A stretch of 64,000 nt of DNA from Kaiparowitsia implicata GSE-PSE-MK54-09C (GCA_019359435.1 JAHHHI010000085.1:1-64000), one strand, 5' to 3'. Shown: positions 51,424-60,640, counted from the first letter of the stretch. Notes: a model not told the origin generated them from the letters alone. Translations and numbers: made by a program.

Positions 51424-54400
51424 TCAAGGATCTTCAGCGAGGAGTTGAAGGGGATGCCGCGTCGTCCTTCGAGAGATCCAAAATCGACCACGACGAATGG
51501 AATGAGACCACGTGATTTGATCTCGACGACCACGCCCTTGCCCCAAGTGTGGTGCTGAACCTTCAACCCTTCTTTCAGGTGGAGGTCGCGCGACGAAGCT
51601 CGCTCTTCGGAAGCCTCGCGCCAGTTATGATCGAACCAATATTCTTCGACCTTGCCGAACGGATTGCCGATCGCCGTGACCTTCTGGCGCTCTAGGTCGC
51701 GAGCATGTTCGACGATGTAGATCCAAAACTCTTCCGGATGCTCGCGGGCCATCGAGAATTGGACATGGCTGAGCTTGATACCACGCTCCGTCCATTCGTC
51801 ATCGAGACCTTTGACCTCGATCAGGCGCCGGCCGCCGCTCGGCGACTTCGAGATTATGTCGAACCCGGGATTGAAATGTGGCTGTCGCTCAGGCTCCCAG
51901 CCACGGCCCTGCTCATAGCTTAAGGCTGCCTTCATGGCTGCCGCGTCGATCAGATCGGAGATGTCCTCCGTTCCGGCCGCGGGACTGGCGTCACCATCCC
52001 CACGGGTGCCGTTGCGCGAGACATAGGAGAGCATGCGAGAGCGCCGCACCTGTCGCTCTTCTGCGGCATCGTTCTGCCGGCTGCTGCCACTCCGGAATGG
52101 CGAACGGCCACCCCGACTTTGCCCGTCGGACGGCCCGCCGCGGTGCGCATTGTCACCCACAGCGTCGCCGCTCGTCGAGTCATTCTCCTCCGGATCGGCT
52201 CCGAAGGCGCCACGACTTGAGGCAGACCCGTAAGCGTCGTCATCGTGGTCGACATCCAATTTCTGCTCATCATCGTCTTCGCCGCTGGCGCTATCCTCCG
52301 CGTGTTCGTTGTGGGGCCTACCTCCCGCCGAACCAGCAGAGCCCCCTGCAGCGGAGGTAGTAGTACCTGCTCTGCCTTCACCTGCAGCTCCATTCCCCGA
52401 CACAGCACCCGTCGCGTTCAACTTCGTGGAGCCGGCATCGTCGACGGCAGGATCTTCCGGGATTTCATCGCTATCGAGATTTTCGTCGGATGACGCTTCA
52501 TCATTCTCAGGGAAGGCTGCCGCAGCCTCCGCCGGCTCGTCGTTCAATGTCTCGTCATCGGGTTGGTCCTCGAGCTCACGCCCGACCTCGATGCTGACAT
52601 CAAGGTCGTCCGGTGCCTTGAAGTCCGATGCGAGCAGCGCCTGCTCTGCATCCGCCCAGTCCCGATGCGACATGATGTAGGCCGCCGTCATGCACAGCGG
52701 TGGTATCTCCGTGGTCGGGCAGAAGCGCTCCACCTCGGAGAATAGGGCGCGGAACGCCCCCGCCCAATCCACTCGGCCAGACGGGCTGCGGAGATGCAGC
52801 ACTCCCGCCTCATGGTCGAGATAGGCTGGCGCCGATGCCGCCGGGGACCTGACGGGAGGTTCGAACGCATCGATCTCGGCCTGCACCAGCAACTGATCGG
52901 ACAGGCGGATCTCAATCCCTAAAAGGATTTCGCGCAATGCCTGGCGGCTCGCGCGATTTGGCGCCAGCCAGAGAAGCAGGTCAGCTCGTGACTGTAGGAG
53001 CGATGTTGCATCAACCGCAATTCGTCCCTCAGGCTCCGCCGCCAGCCGAAACTGCGCAATGTCGGTGAGAGCCGGCACGTCTAGGCGCTTCAGAAACCGG
53101 GATGAGGCGGATCGGCTGACATCCGGCAGTCTAATAAGGCGCTCGTTGAGCACGGACCCGAACGATGCTGCCAGCTGCTCGGAATCCAACCAGACCGCTT
53201 CCCCCGTCCAGGTCGCCCCGCCATCGAGGTTGAGGAACGCGTCCTCGTCGATGAGCATATCTACAGCTTCCGCCGCTCCAGCGTCTTCACGCTCCAGCGC
53301 TTCCGCGAGCGAGGCGAGACAGCGGCCATGGATCGCAATGTCAGTCGCTGACGAATTGGAACTGGCTGCGATGCGCAGTGCGAGGATCGCGAAGTGGCGC
53401 GGTTCTGGTGAATCGAGGACGCCGAGCCGACGATATAGCTGGTCGCGCTGGCGCATCCGCGAGCTGGCAGTATGCCAGTGCCCTCCGAACATAGGAGGGA
53501 TCCAGAAAACCTCGCCCGCGCCGATGAAGCCGACGTCGGGAACGTGGATGAAGTCGGTCCCTTCAAGGCGACCGATGCAGGCCGCTTCGTCTCCGCGCTC
53601 CAGCCTTTCATTCAGCATCTGATAGGTCAGATCGTTCACTGCCGAACCCGTACTCATGCAATGCTCGAGATGTGCCACGATCTTTTCAGTCGGCGGCTCC
53701 GCCGGCATCTCGATCAAATCCAGGAACTCGAGCACCGCCGCATTCGCTTGCCGCAACGCAGTCATCTCGACCACCGGCACCTGGGACGAAAAGCCGGGTG
53801 CGCGGCCCGCTCGGTAGAGGCCATTCGGCGGATATCTAAAGCCATCCTCGCGCTCTCCGTCGACGATAGCCGCAAGAAACTCTACTTCTTTAAGCCGGCT
53901 CAACGCGACCCGATCCTGGTCATCGAATCGCGACCAGCGTTCCAGCACATGTCGGATGATGGGTGTGGTTCCAGCGACTATGGCGTCGAGGCCGCCGCCC
54001 GCCTCCGCGATGGCTTCGATCCTATCGACGATGTGTTCGGCCGCGACCGTGAAAGGCATGCCAAGGCGGTCGAAAAGGTCTCGGGACCGTGACTGCACGT
54101 CTCCAGGAATCCAGGCCTCATCTACCCAGCGGGCCGGATCGGTTCCAAGGATGGCCTCAAGGGGGGCAGACCAAATGTACACTTCGTCGGGGCGAGCATA
54201 GCTCTCCGCGCGGGTCCGTACGAACGCTAGCTTGGCAAGCACTCCCAGCGTCCCGTCTTCATCCAGCTGGGACCGGTGGTTGACGATTTCGGTAATTAAC
54301 GCGCCATATTGCTGGCGCGTCACGCCGTTTTGGACGATCTCCTCTAGGTGTTCCGACACATAATCGCGAAAGGTTAGGACATCGACCTGAAGAACGTTCC

Positions 54401-56432
54401 GCGCGAGCTCGCGCATGTCGGGGACAAAAAGCCGGCTTTCGACAATTTCGAAGTGACCGATGGGGTCGCGAAAGTCCCCAGGCAGCTGCCCTCGCGATGG
54501 GCTGACGAACCCAGTGCCCGTACGCAGCATCGGAACATCCACAAGCACGCTGGCAACGGTGCCGGTCTTTCGGTCCATGGGAAAGGATGTCAGCAGGGAA
54601 TAGAAGCGTCGCACATCGGCATCGGCTATTCCGATAGCAGCCTCGGCGGCAGCCTCATCGGTGATGGCGCCGGCCAGGTCCGAGGCGAGATCATCAAGGA
54701 GATACTCGGGCACGAGGCTTGCCAGATGAGGCGACTGAAGCACGTCGTCATGCACTACGCGTCGAGCAGGGATCACCTTCCGCAGCACGTGACGCGACAC
54801 ACCCATTGGCAACCTGCGTGCGTCCCTTGGCCTGATCGGAGCGTCATCGACATCGGTGATGAAGGGGATGGCCTTCAGTTTAGGTAGCACCGTGGTCAGG
54901 ACGTTTCGTTCGGACGGGGCCTCGATCATCACGCTGATCGCTGACCAGAGCCTTCGCAGTTGTTCGCCCCCGCCGCCCGTCGCGTCGTCTCCGCGGGCCT
55001 CCAGCGCAGCAACGAGACTTGAAAGACGAAGCTGAAGCGCCCCAATGCTTGCCAATACGCTCCAGTGGCGACGAAGTTCGGGGTGGATCAACGCGAGACC
55101 CAGATCGGCTACCGCATTCTGATCAACCGTCGTCATCAAATCCGGCGGCAGGAACGTCTCCTTCGCCACGCGCCATTCGCCGCGCGTTGTCCAAATGGAG
55201 GGCGTCTCGGCCGCGACCGCCGCAAGCCTGTCCCAGAACGACTTGAACGCCGGCTCACCCTTGCGCTGGAACGCGCACTCCGCCAGCGTCCAGAACCGCG
55301 TCGGGCCGAGCAGATCGCGAATACGGACGAAATTCTCTGAAAGCGCTGCCGCCGCAGTCTCGATGAGCGCTTCGTTCCAATATTTCTCGTGCTGCTCACC
55401 CTCGAGGACGATCGCCTGCCGGCTGGCATGTGGGAAGAAGTCGGCATTCACATGGATCGGCATGCGCATGGACTGGCGCGTCGGCAGATATGCGTAGAGC
55501 AGGCCGTCGACCTGCTCGAGATTGATGGGCACCGCGACGTTGACCGTCAGCGAACGCTCCAACCGCGTCAGCGCCTCGAACCGCTCGAACAGGTTCGCAG
55601 CCGCCAGGACGTCATCGGCCCGTCTCGAGAGAACGAGCCATCGCTGGGTAACATCGGATGGTGAGAAGCGTAGGGTGACATCCTCGCCCGAACGGTCGAT
55701 GTCGACCGAAAGGACAGGATGGCCGTTGCGCCGCAGCTCCACCTGCTCGACATGACGCAGAAACAGGAGGCTGCCCTGCAGAACGAGGTCAACCTCCGCG
55801 ACAACCTTGTCGGCGACATCCTCCGGTGTGGGTGAGGCGTTTAGGCCGTCGCGGACTTCGGATTGAGACGATGCCCAGGGCAGGATGAACTGGGTCCCGA
55901 CTGTCGGTCCGACATCACTCTTCATGACCTCCTGGGTCTGCGGGTTGAGGCGCAACTCGACACCGGAGGATCGGACGATCGGCGTGTCCGTGATCTGGTA
56001 GACTGAGACGAAGCCGATGCCGAACCGCCCAATCTGCTCCGCAGCATGCAGCTTGCTCCTGCTCCCCATCTCGGAAATCGCATGGAAGTTACAGGGCCGC
56101 TTCAGACCTGACACATCGCCGGTTCGAAGCCATGGGCACTCCGCATCATGGAGGCCGCAACTGCTGAACTCCCCATCGTTTCCGACGACGAGCGCATCAT
56201 CCCGCGCATCGAAGAACAACCGCTTGGATTCGGCATCGTCCGCATTCTGAATGAGCTCCAGCGCCATTATGCCGTAGCCCTGCAAACCCTTCAGGGCCTG
56301 CTCGATGTTACCGAGCAGGTTCGCCCGATATGGAATAGTCACCGCTGGCCGCTTACTCTCAGCAACCAGCGTTGGGCCCCCCCCATCAACTTGGGCCGCA
56401 TTGCCATGCTCATGTCGAACCTGATCGTGCAC
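51420..56432 (-). CDS. Giant sacsin-like GHKL ATPase with DUF3883 end
   Basis: 1670 residues, GTG start at 56432. N-terminal residues ~35-250 are a sacsin/Nov-type GHKL (Hsp90-like) ATPase: ALELIQNADDA (Asn63), DALVVGNDGEFS, and IGRFGIGFVSVYQITD as the glycine box. A large unassigned central region follows. From about residue 1290 comes a long Asp/Glu/Ser/Gly-rich disordered stretch (DDETLNDEPAEAAAAF, SGEDDDEQKLDVDHDDD). The C-terminus is a DUF3883 domain with NPGFDIISKS and RRLIEVKGLDDE, whose Asp and Glu-x-Lys look like a PD-(D/E)XK nuclease core. Overlaps the NERD-helicase gene by 4 bp. I infer a two-gene defence-like system; no described system name is claimed. Confidence 0.8.
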   Translation of the reverse strand: MHDQVRHEHGNAAQVDGGGPTLVAESKRPAVTIPYRANLLGNIEQALKGLQGYGIMALELIQNADDAESKRLFFDARDDALVVGNDGEFSSCGLHDAECPWLRTGDVSGLKRPCNFHAISEMGSRSKLHAAEQIGRFGIGFVSVYQITDTPIVRSSGVELRLNPQTQEVMKSDVGPTVGTQFILPWASSQSEVRDGLNASPTPEDVADKVVAEVDLVLQGSLLFLRHVEQVELRRNGHPVLSVDIDRSGEDVTLRFSPSDVTQRWLVLSRRADDVLAAANLFERFEALTRLERSLTVNVAVPINLEQVDGLLYAYLPTRQSMRMPIHVNADFFPHASRQAIVLEGEQHEKYWNEALIETAAAALSENFVRIRDLLGPTRFWTLAECAFQRKGEPAFKSFWDRLAAVAAETPSIWTTRGEWRVAKETFLPPDLMTTVDQNAVADLGLALIHPELRRHWSVLASIGALQLRLSSLVAALEARGDDATGGGGEQLRRLWSAISVMIEAPSERNVLTTVLPKLKAIPFITDVDDAPIRPRDARRLPMGVSRHVLRKVIPARRVVHDDVLQSPHLASLVPEYLLDDLASDLAGAITDEAAAEAAIGIADADVRRFYSLLTSFPMDRKTGTVASVLVDVPMLRTGTGFVSPSRGQLPGDFRDPIGHFEIVESRLFVPDMRELARNVLQVDVLTFRDYVSEHLEEIVQNGVTRQQYGALITEIVNHRSQLDEDGTLGVLAKLAFVRTRAESYARPDEVYIWSAPLEAILGTDPARWVDEAWIPGDVQSRSRDLFDRLGMPFTVAAEHIVDRIEAIAEAGGGLDAIVAGTTPIIRHVLERWSRFDDQDRVALSRLKEVEFLAAIVDGEREDGFRYPPNGLYRAGRAPGFSSQVPVVEMTALRQANAAVLEFLDLIEMPAEPPTEKIVAHLEHCMSTGSAVNDLTYQMLNERLERGDEAACIGRLEGTDFIHVPDVGFIGAGEVFWIPPMFGGHWHTASSRMRQRDQLYRRLGVLDSPEPRHFAILALRIAASSNSSATDIAIHGRCLASLAEALEREDAGAAEAVDMLIDEDAFLNLDGGATWTGEAVWLDSEQLAASFGSVLNERLIRLPDVSRSASSRFLKRLDVPALTDIAQFRLAAEPEGRIAVDATSLLQSRADLLLWLAPNRASRQALREILLGIEIRLSDQLLVQAEIDAFEPPVRSPAASAPAYLDHEAGVLHLRSPSGRVDWAGAFRALFSEVERFCPTTEIPPLCMTAAYIMSHRDWADAEQALLASDFKAPDDLDVSIEVGRELEDQPDDETLNDEPAEAAAAFPENDEASSDENLDSDEIPEDPAVDDAGSTKLNATGAVSGNGAAGEGRAGTTTSAAGGSAGSAGGRPHNEHAEDSASGEDDDEQKLDVDHDDDAYGSASSRGAFGADPEENDSTSGDAVGDNAHRGGPSDGQSRGGRSPFRSGSSRQNDAAEERQVRRSRMLSYVSRNGTRGDGDASPAAGTEDISDLIDAAAMKAALSYEQGRGWEPERQPHFNPGFDIISKSPSGGRRLIEVKGLDDEWTERGIKLSHVQFSMAREHPEEFWIYIVEHARDLERQKVTAIGNPFGKVEEYWFDHNWREASEERASSRDLHLKEGLKVQHHTWGKGVVVEIKSRGLIPFVVVDFGSLEGRRGIPFNSSLKILD

Positions 56433-56823
56433 GAATAGCCCCCCTTGAAGATCGATATATGTTCGACGCGAGAATGCCGATAGGGCCTGGTAGAGGAGAA
56501 TTTTGTATGCAGTGTCCTGATCTGAGCTTAGGCATTCAGCTGCGCTAGAAAAGGAATGTCACAATTTATTGCCTAGCCGATCATGTGGAACCGCAACGGA
56601 TACAGCGCCCCTCCGGCACGAAGAGCTCGTCCGGGCCAAAAATCGCTTTGGAGTGGAACGCGTGATTTTCGGCCGCAGCTCCGCATATGAGCTTTGAGGC
56701 CGAGCGCCAGCGCTGGGACCAAACATGAACAAACGACTGGCTTCGGATCGCCAGATCAACGATTGAACGACGAGAATGGGGCGCGAAGCAGCCAACGACC
56801 TAAGAGCCAGCGAAGCCCTTCCA
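56433..56823. other. Intergenic region upstream of the sacsin-like operon
   Basis: 391 bp between the divergent-looking start of the sacsin-like gene and the end of the relaxase gene (both leftward). I see no convincing gene: open frames here are long-G+C background without good ribosome sites. The segment 56440-56580 is more AT-rich than its surroundings (AATTTTGTATGCAG, CACAATTTATTG) and should contain the promoter of the sacsin-like operon. No strong repeat was found. Confidence 0.4.
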
Positions 56824-57912
56824 TTATCTTGTTCGGTCAGGCGGGCCATGACCGGAGGGGTTCGATTTCCCCTGCCCTTCCTGTTGTTGCTCCCTCGCAT
56901 GACGCACCCGCTCAACCGCGTCCTTCAACACACGATCGGGCACGGTTTCGATGGTGGGCCGATCCTTCAGGAACGCGCGCAACTCGCGCGCAAGAGCCTG
57001 GTCGCGCGGATCACCCGTCCGATCGAAACCATCCGCAGCCTTCTCATACTCCTGGCGGGTTTTTTCCCAACGCTCCTTCGCTCGTGCGACAAAGGGCGGG
57101 GATTCTGCTTTCCCGCTCGCGATGGCCAGCGCCTCGCGCGCCTGACGCAAATCCGCCTCGGTGGGCTGCCGTGACGCGCCCTGCCGGATTTTCTCGCGCA
57201 TCTGGGCGAGAGCCATACTCGTGCCCGCCCTGCCCTGCCCGCGCGTCCAGCGCGGCGTCGCCTCGCACTCCACACCCCGGCTCCGTAGGGCTTCGGCAAA
57301 CGCCTCTCGAAAATTGAATAGGTCTTCGCGCCGAGGATCGAAACGCTCACCGTCCAGCCCCTCGGCTTGGACCGTCAAATGCACATGGGGCCTGGGCGTG
57401 TCGGTGTGCAGCGCCATCAGATAATCATGATTGTCGCCAAGCATTCGCTCAGCCGTCTCGCGCACGGCCTGCCGAACCGTTTCAGGATTCGTCCCTTCCG
57501 GCATCGAAAACACCATTGAGACAGCAGACACTGTAGCCCGTTGCCGCCAGTAGAGCGGATCGGACCACTCCTGTGCGATCTGCTGGACCCCACCCTTTTC
57601 CGTTATGATTTCACCATCGCGAGTCTCGATCGCGATCTCCCCATTGCGGCCGATATAGCTCAGGTGAGCGCCCAAATGATCCGCGCCCTTCTTACGCCCC
57701 GTTACTTTCACCAGAACTTCAGGCGCTTTGCGGACCACGCGGGCTAGGACGGCGCGAGAATCCGCGTGTCCGACATGCGCGACCGACTTGAACTGGCCGG
57801 TCTGCTTCAAGAGATGCTTGGCGTATTTGATATTGGGATCGCCGGACACGCGCGGCCGAAACGTCGGCTTGAGCACACCCCATAATTCATCCTCGCGCTC
57901 ACCGATGGCCAT
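56824..57912 (-). CDS. MOBP/VirD2-type relaxase
   Basis: 362 residues from the ATG at 57912; an upstream in-frame start at 57930 lies inside mobC. The putative nicking Tyr is Tyr86 in HLSYIGRNGE, and the metal-binding triad is in LHTDTPRPHVHLTVQ (H-x-D-x4-H-x-H). This fits MOBP relaxases, which nick oriT and stay linked to the 5' end. The C-terminal half is helical and basic, ending in Gly/Pro/Arg-rich disorder, which may be the secretion signal. Its ATG overlaps the mobC stop. It is small next to TraI of RP4, resembling VirD2. Confidence 0.87.
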   Translation of the reverse strand: MAIGEREDELWGVLKPTFRPRVSGDPNIKYAKHLLKQTGQFKSVAHVGHADSRAVLARVVRKAPEVLVKVTGRKKGADHLGAHLSYIGRNGEIAIETRDGEIITEKGGVQQIAQEWSDPLYWRQRATVSAVSMVFSMPEGTNPETVRQAVRETAERMLGDNHDYLMALHTDTPRPHVHLTVQAEGLDGERFDPRREDLFNFREAFAEALRSRGVECEATPRWTRGQGRAGTSMALAQMREKIRQGASRQPTEADLRQAREALAIASGKAESPPFVARAKERWEKTRQEYEKAADGFDRTGDPRDQALARELRAFLKDRPTIETVPDRVLKDAVERVRHAREQQQEGQGKSNPSGHGPPDRTR

Positions 57913-58475
57913 CAGTCGGCGACCTCCCAATAAGCAAGGTCCCCCCGCAACGCTTCACCCAACGCGGCAATCTGCTCATTGATGTCCTGGCGCATCTCGA
58001 TGATGCGGCGAAGCTCGCGTTCGATCTGCAAGCCACTATCGGCCATCATCGCCGCATTGCCTGCCTTCATGGCCTGGTTAAGATTGCGCCCGATGCGCTG
58101 CAACTGCATCCGCACCGGACCAAGGCTTTCGCGAAGGCCATCGTCCACATTTCCCTTCAAGCCGAGGTGACGGCGCATCAAGGCCTTCACCCACCCCGCC
58201 CTGTCAGTTCCGCGGTCGGACGCTCGCGCGTTCAGAACAGCTAACTCGGCATCGGTGACGCGAAAGGAAACGCGATTGGTCGCCGGCTCCGCGCGAGCCT
58301 GCACCTTCGGGGCATCGCCGGCCTGTCGCATCGCCTGATCCAACAAGGATCGAAGGAGCGCGCTGCGCCCTCCCCTTCCCTCGGCAAGGGCATCGAAAGC
58401 CTCGAGCGTGGCCCGATCCAGACGGATCGTCATGCTTGTCTTGCCTTCGGTGGAGGTTGTTGTGGTTGCCATCAT
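57912..58475 (-). CDS. mobC: MobC-like relaxosome accessory protein
   Basis: 187 residues from the ATG at 58475 (MMATTTTSTEGKTSMTI). A ribbon-helix-helix-like N-terminal segment (MTIRLDRATLEAFDALAEG) is followed by a MobC-type C-terminal helix LQRIGRNLNQAMKAGN (the L-x2-IG-NLNQ signature of relaxosome proteins). It should bind oriT and aid strand opening. The first codons lie in the left arm of the oriT inverted repeat, so it probably represses its own expression. Stop overlaps the relaxase start. Confidence 0.85.
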   Translation of the reverse strand: MMATTTTSTEGKTSMTIRLDRATLEAFDALAEGRGGRSALLRSLLDQAMRQAGDAPKVQARAEPATNRVSFRVTDAELAVLNARASDRGTDRAGWVKALMRRHLGLKGNVDDGLRESLGPVRMQLQRIGRNLNQAMKAGNAAMMADSGLQIERELRRIIEMRQDINEQIAALGEALRGDLAYWEVAD

Positions 58476-58580
58476 CGTCCTTGTTTGCGAGGCTAATGTA
58501 AGACAATGGCAACCACAACCCCTATCCTGCCCTAAACAACCTCCACAAAATATCATTCGAATCTGTGGCTCGGGCCACAG
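58459..58580 (+). other. oriT: Origin of transfer (oriT) with RP4-like nic
   Basis: A perfect 14-bp inverted repeat, left arm 58459-58472 and right arm 58506-58519 (ATGGCAACCACAAC), is followed after a few bases by CTATCCTGC at 58522-58530, which equals the IncP/MOBP nic core TATCCTG|C. The nick is predicted between 58529 and 58530 on the + strand. The transferred strand then runs right through parB, parA, ssb and rep. A second hairpin, CTGTGGC with GCCACAG (58563-58569 and 58574-58580), lies on the leading side. The repeat-then-nic order agrees with MOBP oriTs and with the relaxase type next door. Confidence 0.78.
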
Positions 58581-58633
58581 GCTCCTATCATTCCATGATG
58601 ATTAGAAAACGCGGAAAAGAATGCTGTGCTCGA

Positions 58634-59512
58634 TTAACTGTCAAATTGGACCGTACGCACCTGGGACTCGCCCTCGAATTGCACCACTGCCTCTAGCAAG
58701 CGTGCCATCCGTCCGTCGATATCAATGAACCGTTCACCGCAGACTTTGTTCTCAGCCGGGATTACTGACTCCGACGGTTGATGGTGCGTGGGCGACGGAG
58801 CGACAGGCTCATCAGCGGGCCGCGATGGACGGGCACGTCCATTCTCCACTCTCTCATCCGACCGCAGTGCCACAGTGCGGGATAAGGTCTCGCAGGCAGC
58901 TACCGTCAATGAACCAAGGGGCGCACCGTCGAGAAAGACGCGCACGCCTGCCTCATCATGCTGGGCCGCCTTCATCAAAGCGACCGCACCACGAACAGGC
59001 AGGTCATCCAGTCTGTCAGCGATGAAGTCCGGTGCGGATGCCAAGCCATGCAATCGTGATAGTCGCGCACGATCTCGACCCGTGGCGCGGGCTAGATCCA
59101 CTATGCTCGTCCCGGCAGCGACCTGCCCTGCAACAAACGCAACCATGTCTCGAACAGAAAGTTCTTCGCGTTGATCGTTCTCGATGAACTGGTCGATACG
59201 CACCTGGACGGGATCGGATACCTCGCGGACGATAGCGCGGACTTTGCGCCCAAGCTTGTGGCAGGCTCGCCACCGCCGCTCTCCAAACTGGATCATGTAG
59301 CGGCCGTCATCACCGGCGGGTGCCACGATGATGGGTTGTAGCTGCCCCCGCGCGCTGATCGTCTCGGCCAATGTGTCGATTTCGCTTGGGTTGATCGCGC
59401 GGCGCACGTTCTCTGGATCAGGATATACGTTCGCCGGGTCGAGGGTCAGCACCCTCTCCTGTTGGGCAACCTCATCCTTCGCCGCGAAGATATCGAAATC
59501 GCCAAAGTCCAT
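58634..59512 (-). CDS. parB: ParB-type partition protein
   Basis: 292 residues. N-terminal segment DFDIFAAKD, then the ParB domain with LDPANVYPDPENVR, IDTLAETISARGQLQPIIV and FGERRWRACHKLG (ParB box with the CTP-binding arginines), then box IENDQREELSVRD and HTH DLARATGRDRARLSRL. It binds a centromere-like site and loads on DNA as a clamp. Start shares one base with the parA stop (TGATG). I could not identify parS with confidence. Confidence 0.88.
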   Translation of the reverse strand: MDFGDFDIFAAKDEVAQQERVLTLDPANVYPDPENVRRAINPSEIDTLAETISARGQLQPIIVAPAGDDGRYMIQFGERRWRACHKLGRKVRAIVREVSDPVQVRIDQFIENDQREELSVRDMVAFVAGQVAAGTSIVDLARATGRDRARLSRLHGLASAPDFIADRLDDLPVRGAVALMKAAQHDEAGVRVFLDGAPLGSLTVAACETLSRTVALRSDERVENGRARPSRPADEPVAPSPTHHQPSESVIPAENKVCGERFIDIDGRMARLLEAVVQFEGESQVRTVQFDS

Positions 59513-60246
59513 CAGGCCGCGATCCTCTCCATCGCTTCTTCAAGAAATGCACGCATAGGGGGAAGTGACGACCGCACGTCCTTATCAAACCTCCACACCG
59601 GAACGCCCGCCTGAACAGCCTGGCTGTAATGCGAACGGTCGGGGAGATGGGTCGAAAAAAGGTTGCGACCGATCTTGGCCTTCAAGTCCGCAAGCATCGC
59701 GATTTGGTTCCGATCATTCGCCTTCACCCGGTTTGCAATCAGGCCCGCGATCCGGATTGGGGTCCGCCGCCCCCGCTGGTTGACCGTCTGGATCGAGTTG
59801 GAGAGTTGCTTGGTCGAGTCAGGTCCGAAAGGCCCCAACTCGACTGGCACGATAAGGTCGTCACAGACCATCAGCGCCGCGAAGTTAATCCAGCTCCAGG
59901 CAGGAGGCGTGTCGATCACGCAATAGTCATAAGCATCGGTCAGCGCCGGAAAGTTTGCTCGGAAGCTACTCAGCGCCTTTCCGAAATCGGCATCATACTC
60001 GCCCGTCAGGTGATTGGAGTAGATTCCGCGATGGCACCCCACCGGGGCGGCAAAGCCGGCGTCAAAGAGTTGCTTGCACGATCCTAAGGGCTCGAAATCG
60101 CGCAACGCAGCCGAAGCGTTGCGTTGGCGGTCGAGATCCAGCACGAGAACCCGATGCCCGGCGTCAGCGAGGTACCACGCAAGATGGCAGGCGATCGTGG
60201 TCTTCCCCGCCCCGCCCTTCTCGATGTTCACCGTGATCGTTTTCAC
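59512..60246 (-). CDS. parA: ParA-type partition ATPase
   Basis: 244 residues from the GTG at 60246. Deviant Walker A KGGAGKTT (residues 10-17), LVLDLDRQRNASAAL, and DYCVIDTPPAW as Walker B. It resembles type Ib/plasmid ParA without a long N-terminal HTH. ParA drives segregation with ParB. The GTG overlaps the stop of a 51-aa gene (GTGA), so it is translated with two tiny upstream genes. Confidence 0.9.
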   Translation of the reverse strand: MKTITVNIEKGGAGKTTIACHLAWYLADAGHRVLVLDLDRQRNASAALRDFEPLGSCKQLFDAGFAAPVGCHRGIYSNHLTGEYDADFGKALSSFRANFPALTDAYDYCVIDTPPAWSWINFAALMVCDDLIVPVELGPFGPDSTKQLSNSIQTVNQRGRRTPIRIAGLIANRVKANDRNQIAMLADLKAKIGRNLFSTHLPDRSHYSQAVQAGVPVWRFDKDVRSSLPPMRAFLEEAMERIAA

Positions 60247-60398
60247 CGCCGTTCATCCCACCACGAGCGTCGAGCGAACCACCACGTCTCTTCATCCTCA
60301 TTGCGGATGCGTGGCTCTGCTCCCCTGTCTCGCGCGCTGAGGATCATCAGCACGATGAGGACAAGGAAGATAAGACCGGCTTGAGCGATCCCACTCAC
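60243..60398 (-). CDS. 51-aa single-span membrane protein upstream of parA
   Basis: Reading leftward from GTG at 60398: MSGIAQAGLIFLVLIVL, continuing MILSARDRGAEPR, then an acidic and Trp-rich tail (DEETWWFARRSWWDERR). One hydrophobic segment (about residues 7-20) then a charged cytoplasmic or periplasmic tail. Ribosome site GGGAGG lies 6 bp upstream. Start and stop each overlap neighbours by 4 bp (GTGA on both sides), strong evidence of a coupled gene. No family recognised. Confidence 0.62.
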   Translation of the reverse strand: MSGIAQAGLIFLVLIVLMILSARDRGAEPRIRNEDEETWWFARRSWWDERR

Positions 60399-60589
60399 CT
60401 AGCGCCTCCCGACTTGCTCCACTTCTGGACGGCTACGCAGTTGCGCTGCTGGAACCGGTCCAAATGCAGAAAAGCCAAACTGCGCCCACCCTTCAATGGC
60501 TTATCACTCTCAATCGGCTTAACTGACCACCTTCCACGCTGGAATGTGGAGCGGGTCGGATCAGGAGTCCTCTGGCCACCGTGAACCAT
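60395..60589 (-). CDS. 64-aa basic protein, first gene of the par operon
   Basis: 64 residues from ATG 60589: MVHGGQRTPDPTRSTF, SVKPIESDKPLKGG, then LDRFQQRNCVAVQKW and SKSGGAR. Basic with a single Cys. The stop overlaps the next GTG by 4 bp. A weak ribosome site AGGTAG is 5 bp upstream. The protein sequence alone is not convincing; the coupling is what supports it. Confidence 0.45.
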   Translation of the reverse strand: MVHGGQRTPDPTRSTFQRGRWSVKPIESDKPLKGGRSLAFLHLDRFQQRNCVAVQKWSKSGGAR

Positions 60590-60613
60590 CTTCTACCTGA
60601 CCGAAGACGGGCT

Positions 60614-60640
60614 GCTGGGGCCGCCCACGGCGGCCCCAGC
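60614..60640 (-). terminator. Strong hairpin downstream of ssb
   Basis: GCTGGGGCCGCC (60614-60625) and GGCGGCCCCAGC (60629-60640) form a perfect 12-bp stem with a 3-base loop, five bases past the ssb stop on the leftward strand. No long T run follows (AGCCCGTCTTC), but stability is very high. It would separate ssb from the par operon. Confidence 0.7.

Noticed and set aside
58563-58580. parS centromere at the CTGTGGC/GCCACAG hairpin
   Set aside because: It lies next to nic and more likely belongs to oriT. No second copy is seen near parA or parB to support a centromere.
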